NCBI GenBank assembly: GCA_963971535.1 | Contig: OZ020598.1 | Coordinates: 94,279,378-94,343,377, forward strand | Direction of reading: 5' to 3' | DNA length: 64,000 nucleotides | DNA from: Notolepis coatsorum | Taxonomy: Eukaryota; Chordata; Actinopteri; Aulopiformes; Paralepididae | Shown here: in pieces, positions 35,069 to 48,764 of the stretch | Position numbering within the stretch: position 1 is the first letter of the stretch | How the letters are laid out: the number at the start of each line of letters is the position of its first letter | Position numbers and translations under genes: made by a program | The notes under the pieces: model-generated | The model's input: only the letters and a program-made list of their open reading frames with translations | What the model was told of the DNA's origin: nothing | Database searches by the model: none

Positions 35069-36270
35069 TATTCACGGGTGTTTACATTTTTATTTTGTTT
35101 TCTATTTTATTTTCTTTTATACATATATAGTTTTTGTTTTTTGTTTTGCATATATATATATATTTTTCTTTTCTTTTTTATGTTTAAAATAGTACACTCA
35201 TTTGAGTAGTGGAAAAGGGGTAGGATTAAATAAGTGTATACTTCTTCCTACTCCTTTTCGAACATGCAGATTGAGTTGTTTTGCTTTTTGTTATTGTTTG
35301 TTGTATTCATTGCATGTTCGAAATAAAGAATTAAAAAAAAAAGAAAAAAAAATCAATAAAACAACAAAGAGAAATCTCAGAGAAAACTAAAACGTGCTCA
35401 AAAACAGCACGACATTCCATACACTCACTCTAATACTCCTCATAACCACTAGACAAAGGCATTCCAAATCAACACATAACCCAACACAAGAACCCATTCA
35501 TTAGACACAGATTAGACCCAACCAAAATCAATCTCTTTCTGCATTACAGCCACTCTTAGTCTCCTCTTGAAACCCACCTTACTGGTAATTGAAACCAAAT
35601 ATTGTGGAAGTCTATTCCAGTAGGACATTGCCCTGTACATTACAGTTTTCTTTAAGGCTTCAGTTCTGGGTCTCGGCAGGGCGAACCGACCCCTCAAGGC
35701 TTGTCTAGTGCCATAGCCATGACCATCACTAATAAGCACCAGCTGCAAAAAGAGGCACACAGGTTTATGTAAAGTATAAATATTTCTCATAAACAAAATA
35801 AGACTACACACTAGTCTCTCATTGACTCTCATCCATGACAGTTCCTCGTGCATCTTTTCAACACTGTTTCTAATAGAGCTATGCAATGCAAGTCTTGCAG
35901 CTCTATTTGAGTAAGTTGTATTTTATTTAAGTCTTGTTTGGATGCATTTGACCAGATAGCTGGACAGTAGTCCAGATGTGACAAAACTAGTGATTGTATG
36001 ACTTGCTTTGGTAGCTGTGTCAGTTAAAAAATAGGCATTCCTATTTTTCCTATAGACTATGATGAGGCTCTTTGATGACTATGATGAGGCTCTTTGATGA
36101 CTATGTTGAGGCTCTTTGATGACTATGATGAGGCTCTTTGATGACTATGATGAGGCTCTTTGATGACTATGATGAGGCTCTTTGATGACTATGATGATGC
36201 TCTTTGATGACTATGATGAGGCTCTTTGATGACTATGATGAGGCTCTTTGATGACTATGATGAGGCTCTT

Positions 36271-36736
36271 TTTTTATCCACTTTTTCTCCTCATTTTCTA
36301 TTTTTCTCCCATCCCAATTTCGTATTGCCAATTCTCCCCTCCCCTGTCTTGAACGTTGCTAGACTATGCCCCCCACTGGTCGGTTGTAGTGAGGATAGAA
36401 GCCTTGCATCACGTGTCCCCTCCGGTACACGAAGAGGCAGCCTGTCGCATCTTTTCACCAGACAGCGCGGACTCTCAGTGGCGAGGAGTAACGCGTGGGA
36501 GGCTTACGCTGCCCCCGATACTTCCTGTCTCTGCTGTGCAGGCGTCACCCAACCGACCTGTAGGAGTCGCTGTCCACAACGTCCAATCCCCACCCATCAA
36601 CTTCCACCCGCTGACTCTGCCAAATGAGCCAGTACGGCGGCCGGCCCAAGTCGAAGGCAATGCTGAGACTGGGATTCGATACCGGAGTCTCTTGCATTGG
36701 TGACGAGCGCAATCTCCGCTACGCCACCCAGCCGCA
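36271..36736 (-). mobile_element. tRNA-derived SINE, third copy, in the 22-bp minisatellite
   Basis: Inverted copy of the 2310-2801 family, with the tail complement tttttatccactttttctcc on the left, the body 'ctgtaggagtcgctgtccacaacgtcc', and the head complement ctacgccacccagccgc on the right. The flanking actatgatgaggctcttt on both sides cannot be told apart from the minisatellite unit. Confidence 0.87.
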
Positions 36737-36936
36737 CTATGATGAGGCTCTTTGATGACTATGATGAGGCTCTTTGATGACTATGATGAGGCTCTTTGAT
36801 GACTATGATGAGGCTCTTTGATGACTATGTTGAGGCTCTTTGATGACTATGTTGATGTTCTTTAAGTATTCTCTTGTCATGCCATCCATGACAACAATTA
36901 TACACTGCTTGTGATTTTTAAAGTGTTAATAGCTAT

Positions 36937-38262
36937 TGTAACTGAGGGGTACAATTCCCTGACTGTATTGATAAGTATGGTATCATTAAACCACTACCGC
37001 TTTATGTACTTTAATTACTGGCCATACAGTACATGATATATAAATATGATGAACACTTCCCACAATAAATCGGTTCCACACAAAGTTATAATTAAGTATT
37101 TATTGCAGCAAAAGTTCTTCTCTATTATACTTTGAATGCACTTGTAAGGCAAAGGAATGTGCGTAGGCAAATCAATAATGAATGTCCATTCTCTGGTTAC
37201 ACAGGAGGTAATTATACGACCTGAATCTTAGGGAATTATATCTATGGTGCACTGGTGATATATAGCGGGAGATACGGAAGGGTCCCCCCGGTTGTAAGCC
37301 AGCAGGGGTAGAGGATCTGTCGGTAGTAGAGAGTCTGGTCAACGATGACCAAGGAGACTCCAAGTACAGGAGACGGTGCAATAGTCTCTTGATCCACAGA
37401 CGAATACAGCTGTTCTCCGTAGACTGTAGCTCCACAGTGAAGAAAGCTAGCCTGCCTCAGGCTCTCTGAGGCGCAGACTCGACGTGGCTCCTCACAGGGT
37501 AAATCCCACACACGTGTAGGCGTCGGCGATTCTCCGCTCCATAAATCACAGGACCAAAACAAATATAATCCAGCCGTAAATGGCTATGCAGTCGTCGGGT
37601 AGATTAATCCAGTGTACATGTCCACACGATCCTCGTCTAGGTCTCCTCGGGTGAAAGCGCCATGAAAGCAGCCCAGCCTGGATAAGCACTCTAGCTGGTA
37701 CGAGGAAGCGTTGGTGATGCTGGTCACTGTAGAACTTTAGCCGTACGATACACTATACACAAATAGACTATTACTGACTTAATATAAATATGTCGCACTC
37801 GACGGTATAGCGCCAAACTCTGACACTTCAGTTATTAATTCGCACGCGGTCTCAATGCTCTCTTTGGGGCCAAACAGGCCATACTTCACCGCACGGAGTA
37901 TCGTGGGTGAGGCTTCAACTTTAGTTCCTAAGTGCTTCTGTATTCACCTGCGCCATATTTATATGCACGGCGAACAATCTAGTGCCCAAACTCATTTCTG
38001 TCTCGTATTCTTGGGCAAGGCCGGGCCTGTACAGACATGTCTTGACGGTGGCTTTGAACCTGACTCTGGAGGCATGGCCCTGGCGCCTGTGGACCGCTGT
38101 CCAATAGGAGAATGAAATATTATGGTCTGTACTAGGCTAAAGGGATATTCCGTGTATATGTACAAGGAATATACAAGGGATATCAAAACGATATACAAAT
38201 ACTATGCAATATATATCAATCAATAAATATATATATTCGGTTTAATCTGATCCTTTGTAACA
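36937..38262 (-). repeat. Pao1 3' LTR, 1326 bp
   Basis: This copy is complete. It matches the two pieces of the 5' LTR over its full length. Open frames here are repeated in the other LTR and show no known domain. The sense strand has a purine-rich stretch just before the LTR start at 38263-38275. Confidence 0.93.
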
Positions 38263-38356
38263 GCCGCCTCCTAATTAGTCCCACCTAATTAGCTAAGCAG
38301 AGACAGATTAACCGCACTGTCCACTACTCAATGTCTGTTGTGAGGGGTCGGGCAGT

Positions 38357-41131
38357 TCACAAAGTCATGGGGTCATGGTCGTCATCGATAGTATCGGGGA
38401 GCCTTGGCAGTTCTATTAGCCTCGCCACGGGTCGGGTGTAGATCCGTCCTTGGACGAGCACTTCGGCTGCTCGGACCTTTCCGTCGGCACCGGTGATCGC
38501 TTTGCTTACGCGGTCCAGCCGCCCCATCAAGAGTGTGTTGGGGGTGACTGGGTCGACATCTGCTACATCACTTGAGACGTAACCGAGGGGCTTTGAGTTC
38601 AATACTCCCTCGATCTCCGTGAGGACTGTCATTAAGACTTCTTCCGCCACGGTCTGGGCCCCAAGCACGGCGTACAGGGCTGTCTTTATTGAACGTACTT
38701 CTCGTTCCCAAGTTCCACCGAAGTGAGGTGCGTTCGGGGGATTAAACTGGAAGTCAATCTGGGATGGAGCGAGGTGGGTCTTAAGTTCTGGGCCCATAGC
38801 TTGGAAGCTCTCTCTCAGCTCTCTTTCTCCGCCTTTGAAGTTTGTCCCGTGATCAGACAATAATATAGACGGTTTGCCTTTCCGCGATGTGAATCTTCGG
38901 AAGGCCATAAGGAATGAGTCTGTGCTCATGGTTGGAAGGAGTTCTATATGCATCGCTCGGGTGGTCATGCATTTGAATACAATACCCCACCGCTTCTCGG
39001 TTCCTCTTCCTTTCTTTATATACAGCGGGCCGAAACAGTCCATACCGGTGGAGTGAAAAGGCTTGTCGCCGAGTCGGAGGCGACAGGGAGGTAGGTCAGC
39101 CATCCGGGGTATACTGGGCTGCGCTCGCCATTTACGACAGTCTAGACAGGTTCGCTGGAAGCGCCGCACTGCTTCTCTCCCTTGCAGTATCCAATAACGA
39201 CGTCTGATCTCCGCGAAGACTCTCTCTGCCCCGGCGTGATGCACATCCTCGTCGTATTTCTTTATGATCAGCTCTGTGACCTTGTGTCGGCTGTTTAAGA
39301 CTATCGGGTACTTGACGTCATCCGGTAAGTCTGGAGCTCTCCGCAGACGACCACCCACTCTGATGAGACCATGGGCGTCGCTCTCGGGGGCTAGGTGGAG
39401 CAATCTGCTGTCTGATGGGACGGGCTTTGCTCCCTGTAGACAGTCTAGCTCATCGGGAAACGAGTCTCTCTGGGCTCGTTGTAGTAGAAGAAGTTCTGCT
39501 TCTTCATAGTCAGCTGCTGTCATGTCAGTAGTGAGCTGAATCTCTGGGTGGTGCCACAGGAATGTCTTTAGCTGCGCACTCTCTAGGGTGAGGCAATCGT
39601 CTATGTCGGGGTCTGTGGAGACGAGTGTGTTCAATCCACAGAACATAGATTTCTTGTTTTCGGCCTCCTCTTTACTCGCTTCCCGTGGGGTGGGTGTAGG
39701 CCACTCTTCTTCCGGGAGCTTGAGGAACTCTGGCCCGTCACTGTATAGGTTGTGACGGGTGAGGTCATCCAGGGACATTCCCCGGGTGATGACGTCAGCT
39801 GGGTTGTGTTTTGTGTCCACATACCTCCAGCTTGCTACTTCTGTTAAATCTTGAATCTCTGTGACTCTGACTCCCACGAAGACCTTGTATCTGCACGAAT
39901 CAGACCGGATCCATGTGAGTACTGTCGTGGAGTCTGACCACAAGATTGTTCTTTGCACCGGAATGGTGAGTTCACGTTGGATTAACGTGGCGAGTTGCGC
40001 TCCTGCTAGGGCTGCGCAGAGCTCTTGACGCGGGATAGATTGTTGCTTTCGTGGGGCTATTCTTGAGTGAGCCAGGATGAAAGCAGTATGTATTTCTCCT
40101 CCCTCCTCTCGGGCACGCAAGTAGGCCACCGAACCGTAGGCTACTTCGGAGGCGTCGCTGAAGACGTGCAGGTCCATCTGGCACGTCTCCGGCCTCACTG
40201 TGGGTGGGAAGTAGCTGCGGCGTATGTTGACACCTGGGAGTGAGCTGAGTTCCGTCTCCCACTCTCTCCATGTGGATGCAAGGTGTTCGGGTATGGGGTC
40301 GTCCCAGCCCTGGTCCTTGTCCCATAACGCTCTTACAATCATCTTTGCCCTGGTGGTGTAAGGTAGAATACATCCCAACGGGTCATATTGTCTGGCGAGT
40401 GTTCTGTATACACTCCGTCTGGTGGTCGGTAGTGCAGTCGACCTTCCCTGCTCCTTGGTCAGGGGTGTGTGTTTATAATGGAGCGAGTCTGTTTTGAAGC
40501 GCCAGACTAGTCCTAATGTCATTTCTTGGGCTTCTCCTGGGATGGTCGCCATCCAGGTCTCGCTGCTCGCTGCCTTATCCTCGGGGGAGAGGCTGCGCAA
40601 TACTTGCGGGTCGCTGCTGGCCCACTGCCTGAGATCAAAGCCGCCTTTGATCAGGGAGGCGCGGAGCTTGAGTAGAAGGGCCTCGGCTTCTTCTGGCGTC
40701 GAGACGCTTTGCAGACAGTTGTCCACGTAGAAACTATTTCCTACACTTTGTCGGACCTCTTCATCAGCTGCTGGGTCCTCTGCGACGTGTTTTTGCAGTG
40801 CAAACGTAGCACAGCATGGGCTGCATGTGGTTCCGAAAGGGAGGACTTCCCATTGATAGATGGCTGGTTGCTCATCCCCGATCCTCTCTCTCCATAGGAA
40901 CCGCAGCAGGGGCTTGTCCTCCTCCACTAGTCTCACCTGCAGGAACATCCCTTTGATGTTGCCGCTGATGGCCACCTTGTCTTGGCGGAAACGTAGTAAC
41001 ACGCCTAGTAGAGAGGGGCCGAGTGTTGGGCCGGGCAAGAGCTCTTTATTCAGATTTTGTGATCCGATCTGGTAGCTGCAGTTGAACACAATACGATCCT
41101 TGCCGTTGTGGTGGACTTTGTGGTGCGGCAC
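38357..41131 (-). pseudogene. Pao1 pol: RT, RNase H, integrase
   Basis: A 924-codon frame. The RT segment shows ISGNIKGMFLQV at about 55-66, where the catalytic Asp of motif A is expected but Asn is present. Motif C is FYVDNCL at about 134-140. RNase H: VFSDASEVAYG (Asp324), WSDST (Asp399), WRYVDTKHNPAD. Integrase: H2C2 finger at about 630-663 (HHAGAERVF ... CLDC), catalytic Asp697 (GMDCFGPL), Asp759 (LSDHGTNF) and Glu810 (WEREVRS). The C-terminal DUF5641-like part looks internally shortened after MGRLD. The frame lacks its natural start, because frameshifts at about 41160-41290 cut it from the gag-protease frame. The product would copy and integrate element cDNA. The damage suggests this copy is dead. 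Confidence 0.92.
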
Positions 41132-41279
41132 GTACCATGATTCGGTCGTCTGATCGGCCTCTTTAATGTCAATTTTCTTTATGTGTCTCTTGAGCGGGGT
41201 CTCTGGCTAGGCGCCGCTCTGTGTTCAATAGATACCGCTCCGTCGCTTCTTTTGGGGCGTGGAAGGTAGGCATACCCTC

Positions 41280-44200
41280 TCACCTCAGGAGTGGAGTTGC
41301 GTATCTCATCACTCCATTGACTTTGACTCTCTTTGTCCCCTGCTCGAGGAGGGCTATAGCGTAAATGTCTTCCTTGGAACGAATGTCTTTCTTTTCGTTC
41401 TTAAAGGGCATTGTCTCTAGTGTCCATAGCCTCTCGACGTGCTGTAGGAGGGTGGTGTCTTCTTCTGTCACTCTGGAGTGGAGGCAGCTAGTGGCTGCTG
41501 TTCGGTTAAGAGACTTAGCGAGGGGGCCTTGTAGTGTCCATCCTAGGCGGGTCTCGACTGCTGCAGGACAGCCTCTGGGCCCTGTGTGGACCCGGTCAAT
41601 CGGGACGATGAGGTCTGCATGGTCGGAGCCTATCAGCAGGGTCGGGGTGGCACCGTCTATGAACGGTATAGGTAGTTGACGCAGGTGCACATATTTATCC
41701 ATCAGCTTGGCGATGGGGTAGGTGTACTGCGACAGGCCTATTTCTTGGCTGGTGAAAGCGTTAGTAATCCTATACCGTCTCTCTGGCTGCCCGCTTGCTG
41801 CGATAGTGAAGGAGACATTCTCGCCCTTTATCGTCTTTAGATCTCTTCTTATTGTCCGAATCGTCATCTGGTTTTTGCTCCCCCGCAGCCCCAGCTGGGC
41901 CGCAGCGGACGCGAGGAGAAGGGTCTTCTCTGACCCGTCGTCAAGGACGGCGTAAGTGTCCATGACCTTGTCTTGGTAACTCAGTGTTACGCGGACCACC
42001 TTTAAGAGCACCCGGGCGCCCCCGCTGCTGGCGGGGTCAATGTACATAACACTTGCCTTTGTGCTGCTTGAGGGTGCAGGCTTTCTTTTGTTACTGTCGT
42101 GTAGGACATCTAGGTGGGCTCCGTCACACCGACTACACCTCTTCTTTAAGCTGCAATCGGCTGCCATGTGACTGCGCGCACATCGGTAACAGCGTCGGTT
42201 GGACTTTATCCATTGACTCACCTTGTCGGAGGTCATCTTCTTGAACGTGTCACATTGTGACAACCAGTGTTCCTTTTCGCAGTACGGGCACACCATCTTC
42301 CACTTCTCTTTCATCGAGGGGGTACTGTGGTTCTTGCTGCTCGGTACTGATTCTGATTGGTGCATGACGGTCACCAATCTTCGGCCATCATTTGCTCTCC
42401 TAGGTCCCTCTCTGGAGCTTGGGGTGCTCCGCATGAACGTATCCAACCGTAGGCTGTTGACTTCTCTCGCCAGGAAGTCGGCTAGGTCTAGGAGGGATGG
42501 CTCGGGACCGTTAGGATCACGGTGGTCTCTTTGCCGCCTGAAGCGCTCTTGTCGGGCGGGCGGAAGCTTCTCTAAAATCCTCTCGACATTAGAGTTTGCG
42601 TACAGTTCGTGCATACCCTTTTCTCTTTGCGCCCCCAGCATCCCTACCAGGGATTGTACCTTGATAGACAGGTCATCTAGTGAGCGATTGTCTGTGGCTG
42701 GGGGTAGGCGGTCAATATGCCTTATCTCTTGTATTACGTAGTCCCATATGCGTCCATATCTTTGGTCGAGTGCTGCTAGAGCCGCGGTGTATGGGGTAGT
42801 AGAGGTGGCATAGGCCAGCGCTATATTGTGCGCTCGGGGCACCTTGAGGTGCTTCAATAGGATAGCATATTTGTACGGTTCATCAGCTACATCGGACATC
42901 ATTGTCTCTAAGCACATTCGTAGCTCCGTGTACTGTGCTCTGTTCTCGTGGGTGAAGTCCGGAAACGTCGGTGTGCCAATGTATGATGCCATGGATGGCT
43001 GGCACATCGGTGAGCGTTGGAAGAGAGGCCTCCTAGGCGAGTCTCCTCTTACGCCTCTTGGTGGGCTGGTACCTGCTGGGTACCATGGCCCGCGTATCCA
43101 GGTGCTGTTCCTCGGGGCTGGTCGTGCGTCAAGCTCACCCGTGAATTGAGTCGGGGGTCTGTAGCGCAGGGCCGCGGGGTTAGAGCCTGGGCTGTACTGG
43201 ACCTCCTGGTCCTGTGGAGTACTGTGCTGCTGTCGGGCTTGACTCTCCTCCTCTCCCTCTTCTTCTTCCTCTGGCAGGTCCTCTAGATCCTGTAGTCGTC
43301 TATTTAGCCTCTCCGCGGTGTAGACCGTTTCTTCCTTGTAGCTGGGTCTCGCTTGGACCGGTCGGGGAAGGAGTTCGGAGGGGGGTATAGGCTCTCTCTG
43401 GTGGTCGGGCTCAGGGTCGCTTGATCGGGTAGGGGAGGGTGCCCTTGACCCCTGTCTTGACGAGGCCCTGGAACCCCGTGCGGAGGGAGGGGGTGTTGCC
43501 CTGGTGATCAGCTGCTCCATTATCTGCGCTTGTAATCGGTCGCGCTCGGCTTCGCGCTTGGTGAGAGCGAGGTCGCGCTCTGCTTCTCTTTGGGCACCGG
43601 CAGCGGCGCGCTGGGCTTCGGCGGCGGCGTGCTGGGCTTCGGCCCGGTCCCTTCCCATATTCTCTTCCGTCTGAAGGCGTCTAATCTCTAGACGTATACG
43701 ATCTTCGTCGCTCCGTTGCTGTGCTTGAAGGCGTTCTCTTTCCATGGAAGAATGTTCGCGCTCACTAAGCGTCTGTGCTTGGAGTCGATCGCGCTCTGTT
43801 GAGGCTGCTAGGCTGGCGAGGAATGCCTGTGCCAGCATCTTGTCCGCCTCGCTGGGGGAAGACGCTGGTTGAGGTGATCCGCTCCTGGCAGTACTCGTTG
43901 GAGATCTGTTCTCCTGTGGCGAGTCCTGGAGATCCATCTCCGGGATGCTCTCCTCTTCTTGTAGCGGGTAGAGTTCCATCCCTGGAGGGCTGTCTTTATC
44001 CTGGAGCTCTCCGGGGACTACTTCTTCGGTCTTGGCGGGGGGTAAAGTCATGTCAGGTCCCTCCTGGTCTCCACCGTGAGCTTGGTCAGTTACGTTAGAA
44101 CCCACTAGGGCCTCTATTGGCGGGGTAGCCTGGTTGATAGGGTCGGACATAATTTTACTATCTACTTTTTCTGCGTTTACCGTCTGTAGAAAGCTAGGTA

Positions 44201-44321
44201 GTATATTGGCAACGTAATCCTCTAAGTACTGAGGTGTCTGCCGTCTACGCTGCGGGCGATCTACTTTAGGAGAACCGTTTTGTGGAGTGTTCATCATAGG
44301 CCATGTCAATATTAATACCAC
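41280..44321 (-). pseudogene. Pao1 gag and protease
   Basis: A 1013-codon frame; the likely start is the Met at codon 11 (MNTPQNGSP). Residues about 160-275 are a charged, coiled-coil-like region with ERDRLQAQ repeats. 270-400 is a proline/serine-rich linker. About 450-640 is the Pao gag core (DUF1759 type, KHLKVPRAHNIALAY). Cysteine knuckles: CPYCEKEHWLSQC (678-690), CYRCARSHMAADC (711-723), CSRCDGAHLDVLH (729-741). The protease has AVLDDGSEKTLL at about 791-802. The frame stops at 41280 by frameshift just before pol, which normally follows in the same polyprotein. Gag would form the particle; here it is the best-preserved part. Confidence 0.9.
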
Positions 44322-44346
44322 TATATTAATATTACGCTAGTTACCC

Positions 44347-44363
44347 TCCGGCTCGAAGGACCA
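44347..44363 (-). promoter_or_regulatory. Pao1 primer binding site, tRNA-Tyr type
   Basis: TCCGGCTCGAAGGACCA on the plus strand equals the 3' end of eukaryotic tRNA-Tyr including CCA. On the element strand it is the complementary 17-nt primer site, two bases after the 5' LTR. Confidence 0.87.
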
Positions 44364-45273
44364 ATTGTAACTGAGGGGTACAATTCCCTGACTGTATTGA
44401 TAAGTATGGTATCATTAAACCACTACCGCTTTATGTACTTTAATTACTGGCCATACAGTACATGATATATAAATATGATGAACACTTCCCACAATAAATC
44501 GGTTCCACACAAAGTTATAATTAAGTATTTATTGCAGCAAAAGGTACATAATATACTTCTCTATTATACTTTGAATGCACTTGTAAGGCAAAGGAATGTG
44601 CGTAGGCAAATCAATAATGAATGTCCATTCTCTGGTTACACAGGAGGTAATTATACGACCTGAATCTTAGGGAATTATATCTATGGTGCACTGGTGATAT
44701 ATAGCGGGAGATACGGAAGGGTCCCCCCGGTTGTAAGCCAGCAGGGGTAGAGGATCTGTCGGTAGTAGAGAGTCTGGTCAACGATGACTAAGGAGACTCC
44801 AAGTACAGGAGACGGTGCAATAGTCTCTTGATCCACAGACGAATACAGCTGTTCTCCGTAGACTGTAGCTCCACAGTGAAGAAAGCTAGCCTGCCTCAGG
44901 CTCTCTGAGGCGCAGACTCGACGTGGCTCCTCACAGGGTAAATCCCACACACGTGTAGGCGTCGGCGATTCTCCGCTCCATAAATCACAGGACCAAAACA
45001 AATATAATCCAGCCGTAAATGGCTATGCAGTCGTCGGGTAGATTAATCCAGTGTACATGTCCACACGATCCTCGTCTAGGTCTCCTCGGGTGAAAGCGCC
45101 ATGAAAGCAGCCCAGCCTGGATAAGCACTCTAGCTGGTACGAGGAAGCGTTGGTGATGCTGGTCACTGTAGAACTTTAGCCGCACGATACACTATACACA
45201 AATAGACTATTACTGACTTAATAGAAATATGTCGCACTCGACGGTATAGCGCCAAACTCTGACACTTCAGTTA

Positions 45274-45853
45274 GGAGTCTAACCTAAATAGCTCCTCCTC
45301 CTGAGAATTTCCCCCTTTTTTTTTGTTACATAATATAAAATTACAGATTCATACCTTCAAAATAAGCCATCAATTGTCAAATTTGAGACGATAGTTTTCA
45401 ATCAATGTCCTATCAAACATTCTGGTAAAATCCTAACACCTTTTCAATATAGGACTTGAAGTAGATCCAAGTTCATTCAGCTATCTGATGAGAGAACTAC
45501 ACTCCCAGAATTCAATGTGATCATTGTCACTAGAACCATTTCACACCTGAGCAAAGGCCCAGTCATTCCTTTGTTATTCCAGTGAATGGACCCAGCAGGA
45601 GGCCTAGCCTGTGTGTGTGTGTGTTTCTGTGTTTGTGTGTGTCTGTGTCTGTATCTACAGTACTGTACCATATCAAAAAAAAATAAGCAAACTAGACTAG
45701 ATGTAAATGTAATGTGTAAATGTGTAAATGTAAATGTGTGTGTGTGTCTGTCTGTCTGTGTATGTGTGTGTGTGTATGTGTGTGTGTGTGTCTGTGAAAC
45801 ATGTCTTGTACTCATTTACCTCACTAAATACAGCAATGTGTAACTGTAGATTT

Positions 45854-45892
<39 letters not shown>

Positions 45893-46284
45893 CATTTATA
45901 ATAATTATATTATTAATTAGTTTTTTTACACACACACACTGATAACATGATCATAACCAGAGAAAACAAGACCAAAGACAACTGGAATAGAATATCACGC
46001 AATTTTATTAAAAACACATAGAGAATAATAATCAACAAGAAACATCAACTGTATCAATTGTATTGTACAATGAACAACCCTATATATCACTTTTGGATTA
46101 CAATAGTAATACAAGGTGCCTCATATGATATTTGGCAGAGAGCGCGACCACAATGAATTTAGGCAAAATCTCCAAAAAAATAAAATTATGCACATGTATA
46201 AAAAAAAATAGGTGTCTCCTCATGGTTGTATCTGCCTGTTCTGTATCACACTAAGTGATATGTGAAAAAGCAGTTCCTGTCTGG
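45274..46284. other. No gene; GT and GA microsatellites
   Basis: Impure GT at 45612-45655 and 45735-45795, (GA)n at 45857-45890, otherwise AT-rich sequence without coding signs. Confidence 0.5.
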
Positions 46285-46288
46285 AATG

Positions 46289-46359
<71 letters not shown>

Positions 46360-47041
46360 AAAGAGATAGTTTTTAAGAGTCAATAGAATAGAATGATCTT
46401 TATTGTCATTGTTACAAGGTCCAGAAGATGCTACAGTCCCCATAATGTCCTCTCTTATTGCAGCAGCAGTAAGTTCTCACCATCTGGATTGTAAAGAAAT
46501 CCCACCAGTGCTATAAAGAATGTGTTGCTGTCATCATCGCATAAGAGGGAATTACACTAGGGCTTCATAGTCTTCGTGTAAAGTGTCTCTGTGACGGAAC
46601 TCTACTGGACCAAGGCTTTCTACTCAAACATCTGGATCAGAACCTTCTTCTTGTGGAACCAGACAGCAGACTTTTTCTTTTTTGCTTGCACGCAAACGGT
46701 GCTGTCCAGGTTTTGATTTCATACAATACACACACCCACTAGGCAATTCAACACTGGCCCCTGTAAATATCCTAACCCAACCCCCTCCAATGTACAGTCA
46801 TTTACCTAGTATGGTTTTGTCAATAGTCCAATGTACAATTTTGTTTGTTTGTACAGTGTCTCCCTTTCTTGACTCCTTCTGTATCACAAACAGTACTGTA
46901 TTTGCAAATCTGGTATGTCATAAATGTATAGATGTAGCAGTACTGACTATCTGTATGTCGTGTATGTCATATATGTCCTGATGAATTGAAAATGGGGGAC
47001 CCTGATGTAAACAAGACGAAAGTCTTTCTCTGGTCTGCATC
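46285..47041. repeat. Duplicated block, copy 1
   Basis: Begins with (GAAA)n at 46291-46360, continues aagagatagtttttaagagtc and includes 'ttattgcagcagcagtaagttctcaccatctgg'. It ends in LINE-C 3'UTR cut at tctctggtctgcatc (about 47041). It is nearly identical to 47310-48036. Confidence 0.88.
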
Positions 47042-47161
47042 TTTCCTTGTGACAATATTGTCTACCAAAGAAAATATACACCATCTGCATACCTAATCAT
47101 GGGCCATTGACTCTGGTATTTCACTCTAAGTGCTATATTTGCAATTGAAAACCACACCCAC

Positions 47162-48126
<965 letters not shown>

Positions 48127-48764
48127 AAGCGCACCGTTCTACTCTAGAGAGAGCTGTCATCACCGTGATGCGCGCTTGAATGAACTGCGAGATAACTCAT
48201 AACTCGTACACACACGCACTCTGTCTGCCATACAGTAGTTTATGTTGTTTTAGCGCGACGTGGGTATATACACGGGCGAGGATGAAAAGCATAATAAGAC
48301 TACTTTTAAATGTCGGGTCCCGTGTATTCTCGAGAGAGAATGATAATAATAATAATAACCGTGATGCGCGCTTGAATGAACTGCAGGACCAGATTATAAT
48401 AATCAACGACAGACAGTGAGAAACACAACCCCCCCTCTCGCGCTAAAGAATATGCATATTAGATCACTCAGTGATTAACACCTTGGTGTGTGCGCGCGTC
48501 CATGGATGTGACGCGAGATGTAGTTTTTATCGCAAATGGAGATTATTACAAGCATACCATCTAGCAAGAATTAAATGTATTTACAAGTCGTATTAGGTTT
48601 AGCAAGTTGGGGGACTTATACCTTACATGTCAAAGCACTAGAAATGGCAATTTTTCTATTTTGATCGATTTCTGAAAAGATGTCCTTTTTGAGTATTTAA
48701 GAGGGATTCGAATTTCTTTTGTTGTCCGCCGACGGGTTCAAAGCTCCAGCGTGACTCCTAAGGG
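48127..48764. other. No gene; 28-bp direct repeat
   Basis: ccgtgatgcgcgcttgaatg and a few more bases occur at about 48163-48190 and 48359-48386. The rest shows no element or coding signature except the piggyBac-like terminus at 48752-48764. Confidence 0.45.

Larger units (their letters stand above)
31127..35351 (+). mobile_element. LINE-A, full-length copy with 16-bp target duplication
   Basis: A 4.2-kb element with 5'UTR, ORF1 (31260-31949), ORF2 (about 32012-35068, broken), and a 3'UTR ending cgaaataaagaattaaaaaaaa. The 16-bp atcaataaaacaacaa flanks it at 31111-31126 and 35352-35367. It is inserted in the 3'UTR of LINE-B. It is an APE-type non-LTR retrotransposon, probably Jockey/CR1-like; the clade was not checked. 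The 15868-17475 copy is nearly identical. Confidence 0.94.
30868..36057 (-). mobile_element. LINE-B copy (minus strand), 5'-truncated, holding LINE-A
   Basis: The minus-strand frame 35886-35512 encodes the end of a LINE ORF2 (HGYGTRQALRG, RAMSYWNRLPQYL). Its 3'UTR continues to 30868, where the sense strand ends gaaataaagaaagaagaa. LINE-A (31127-35351) sits in the 3'UTR. gactat at both outer edges may be part of the target duplication, but the surrounding minisatellite also contains it. Only the C-terminal RT part is present. Confidence 0.77.
27326..36870. repeat. 22-bp minisatellite split into four blocks by insertions
   Basis: The unit gatgaggctctttgatgactat (22 bp) occurs at 27326-27489 (degenerate, about seven copies), 30805-30867 (three), 36058-36270 (about ten) and 36737-36858 (about five). 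LINE-D (27490-30804), LINE-B with LINE-A inside it (30868-36057) and a SINE (36271-36736) lie between the blocks. Confidence 0.85.

Noticed and set aside
37172..38198. Small open frames repeated at 44681-45185 and 48785-49128
   Set aside because: They are repeated only because they lie in the two LTRs of Pao1, and no domain is visible.
41280..44321. Novel host gene of 1013 codons with a coiled coil
   Set aside because: The zinc knuckles, the protease motif, the flanking LTRs and the following pol frame show it is Pao1 gag.
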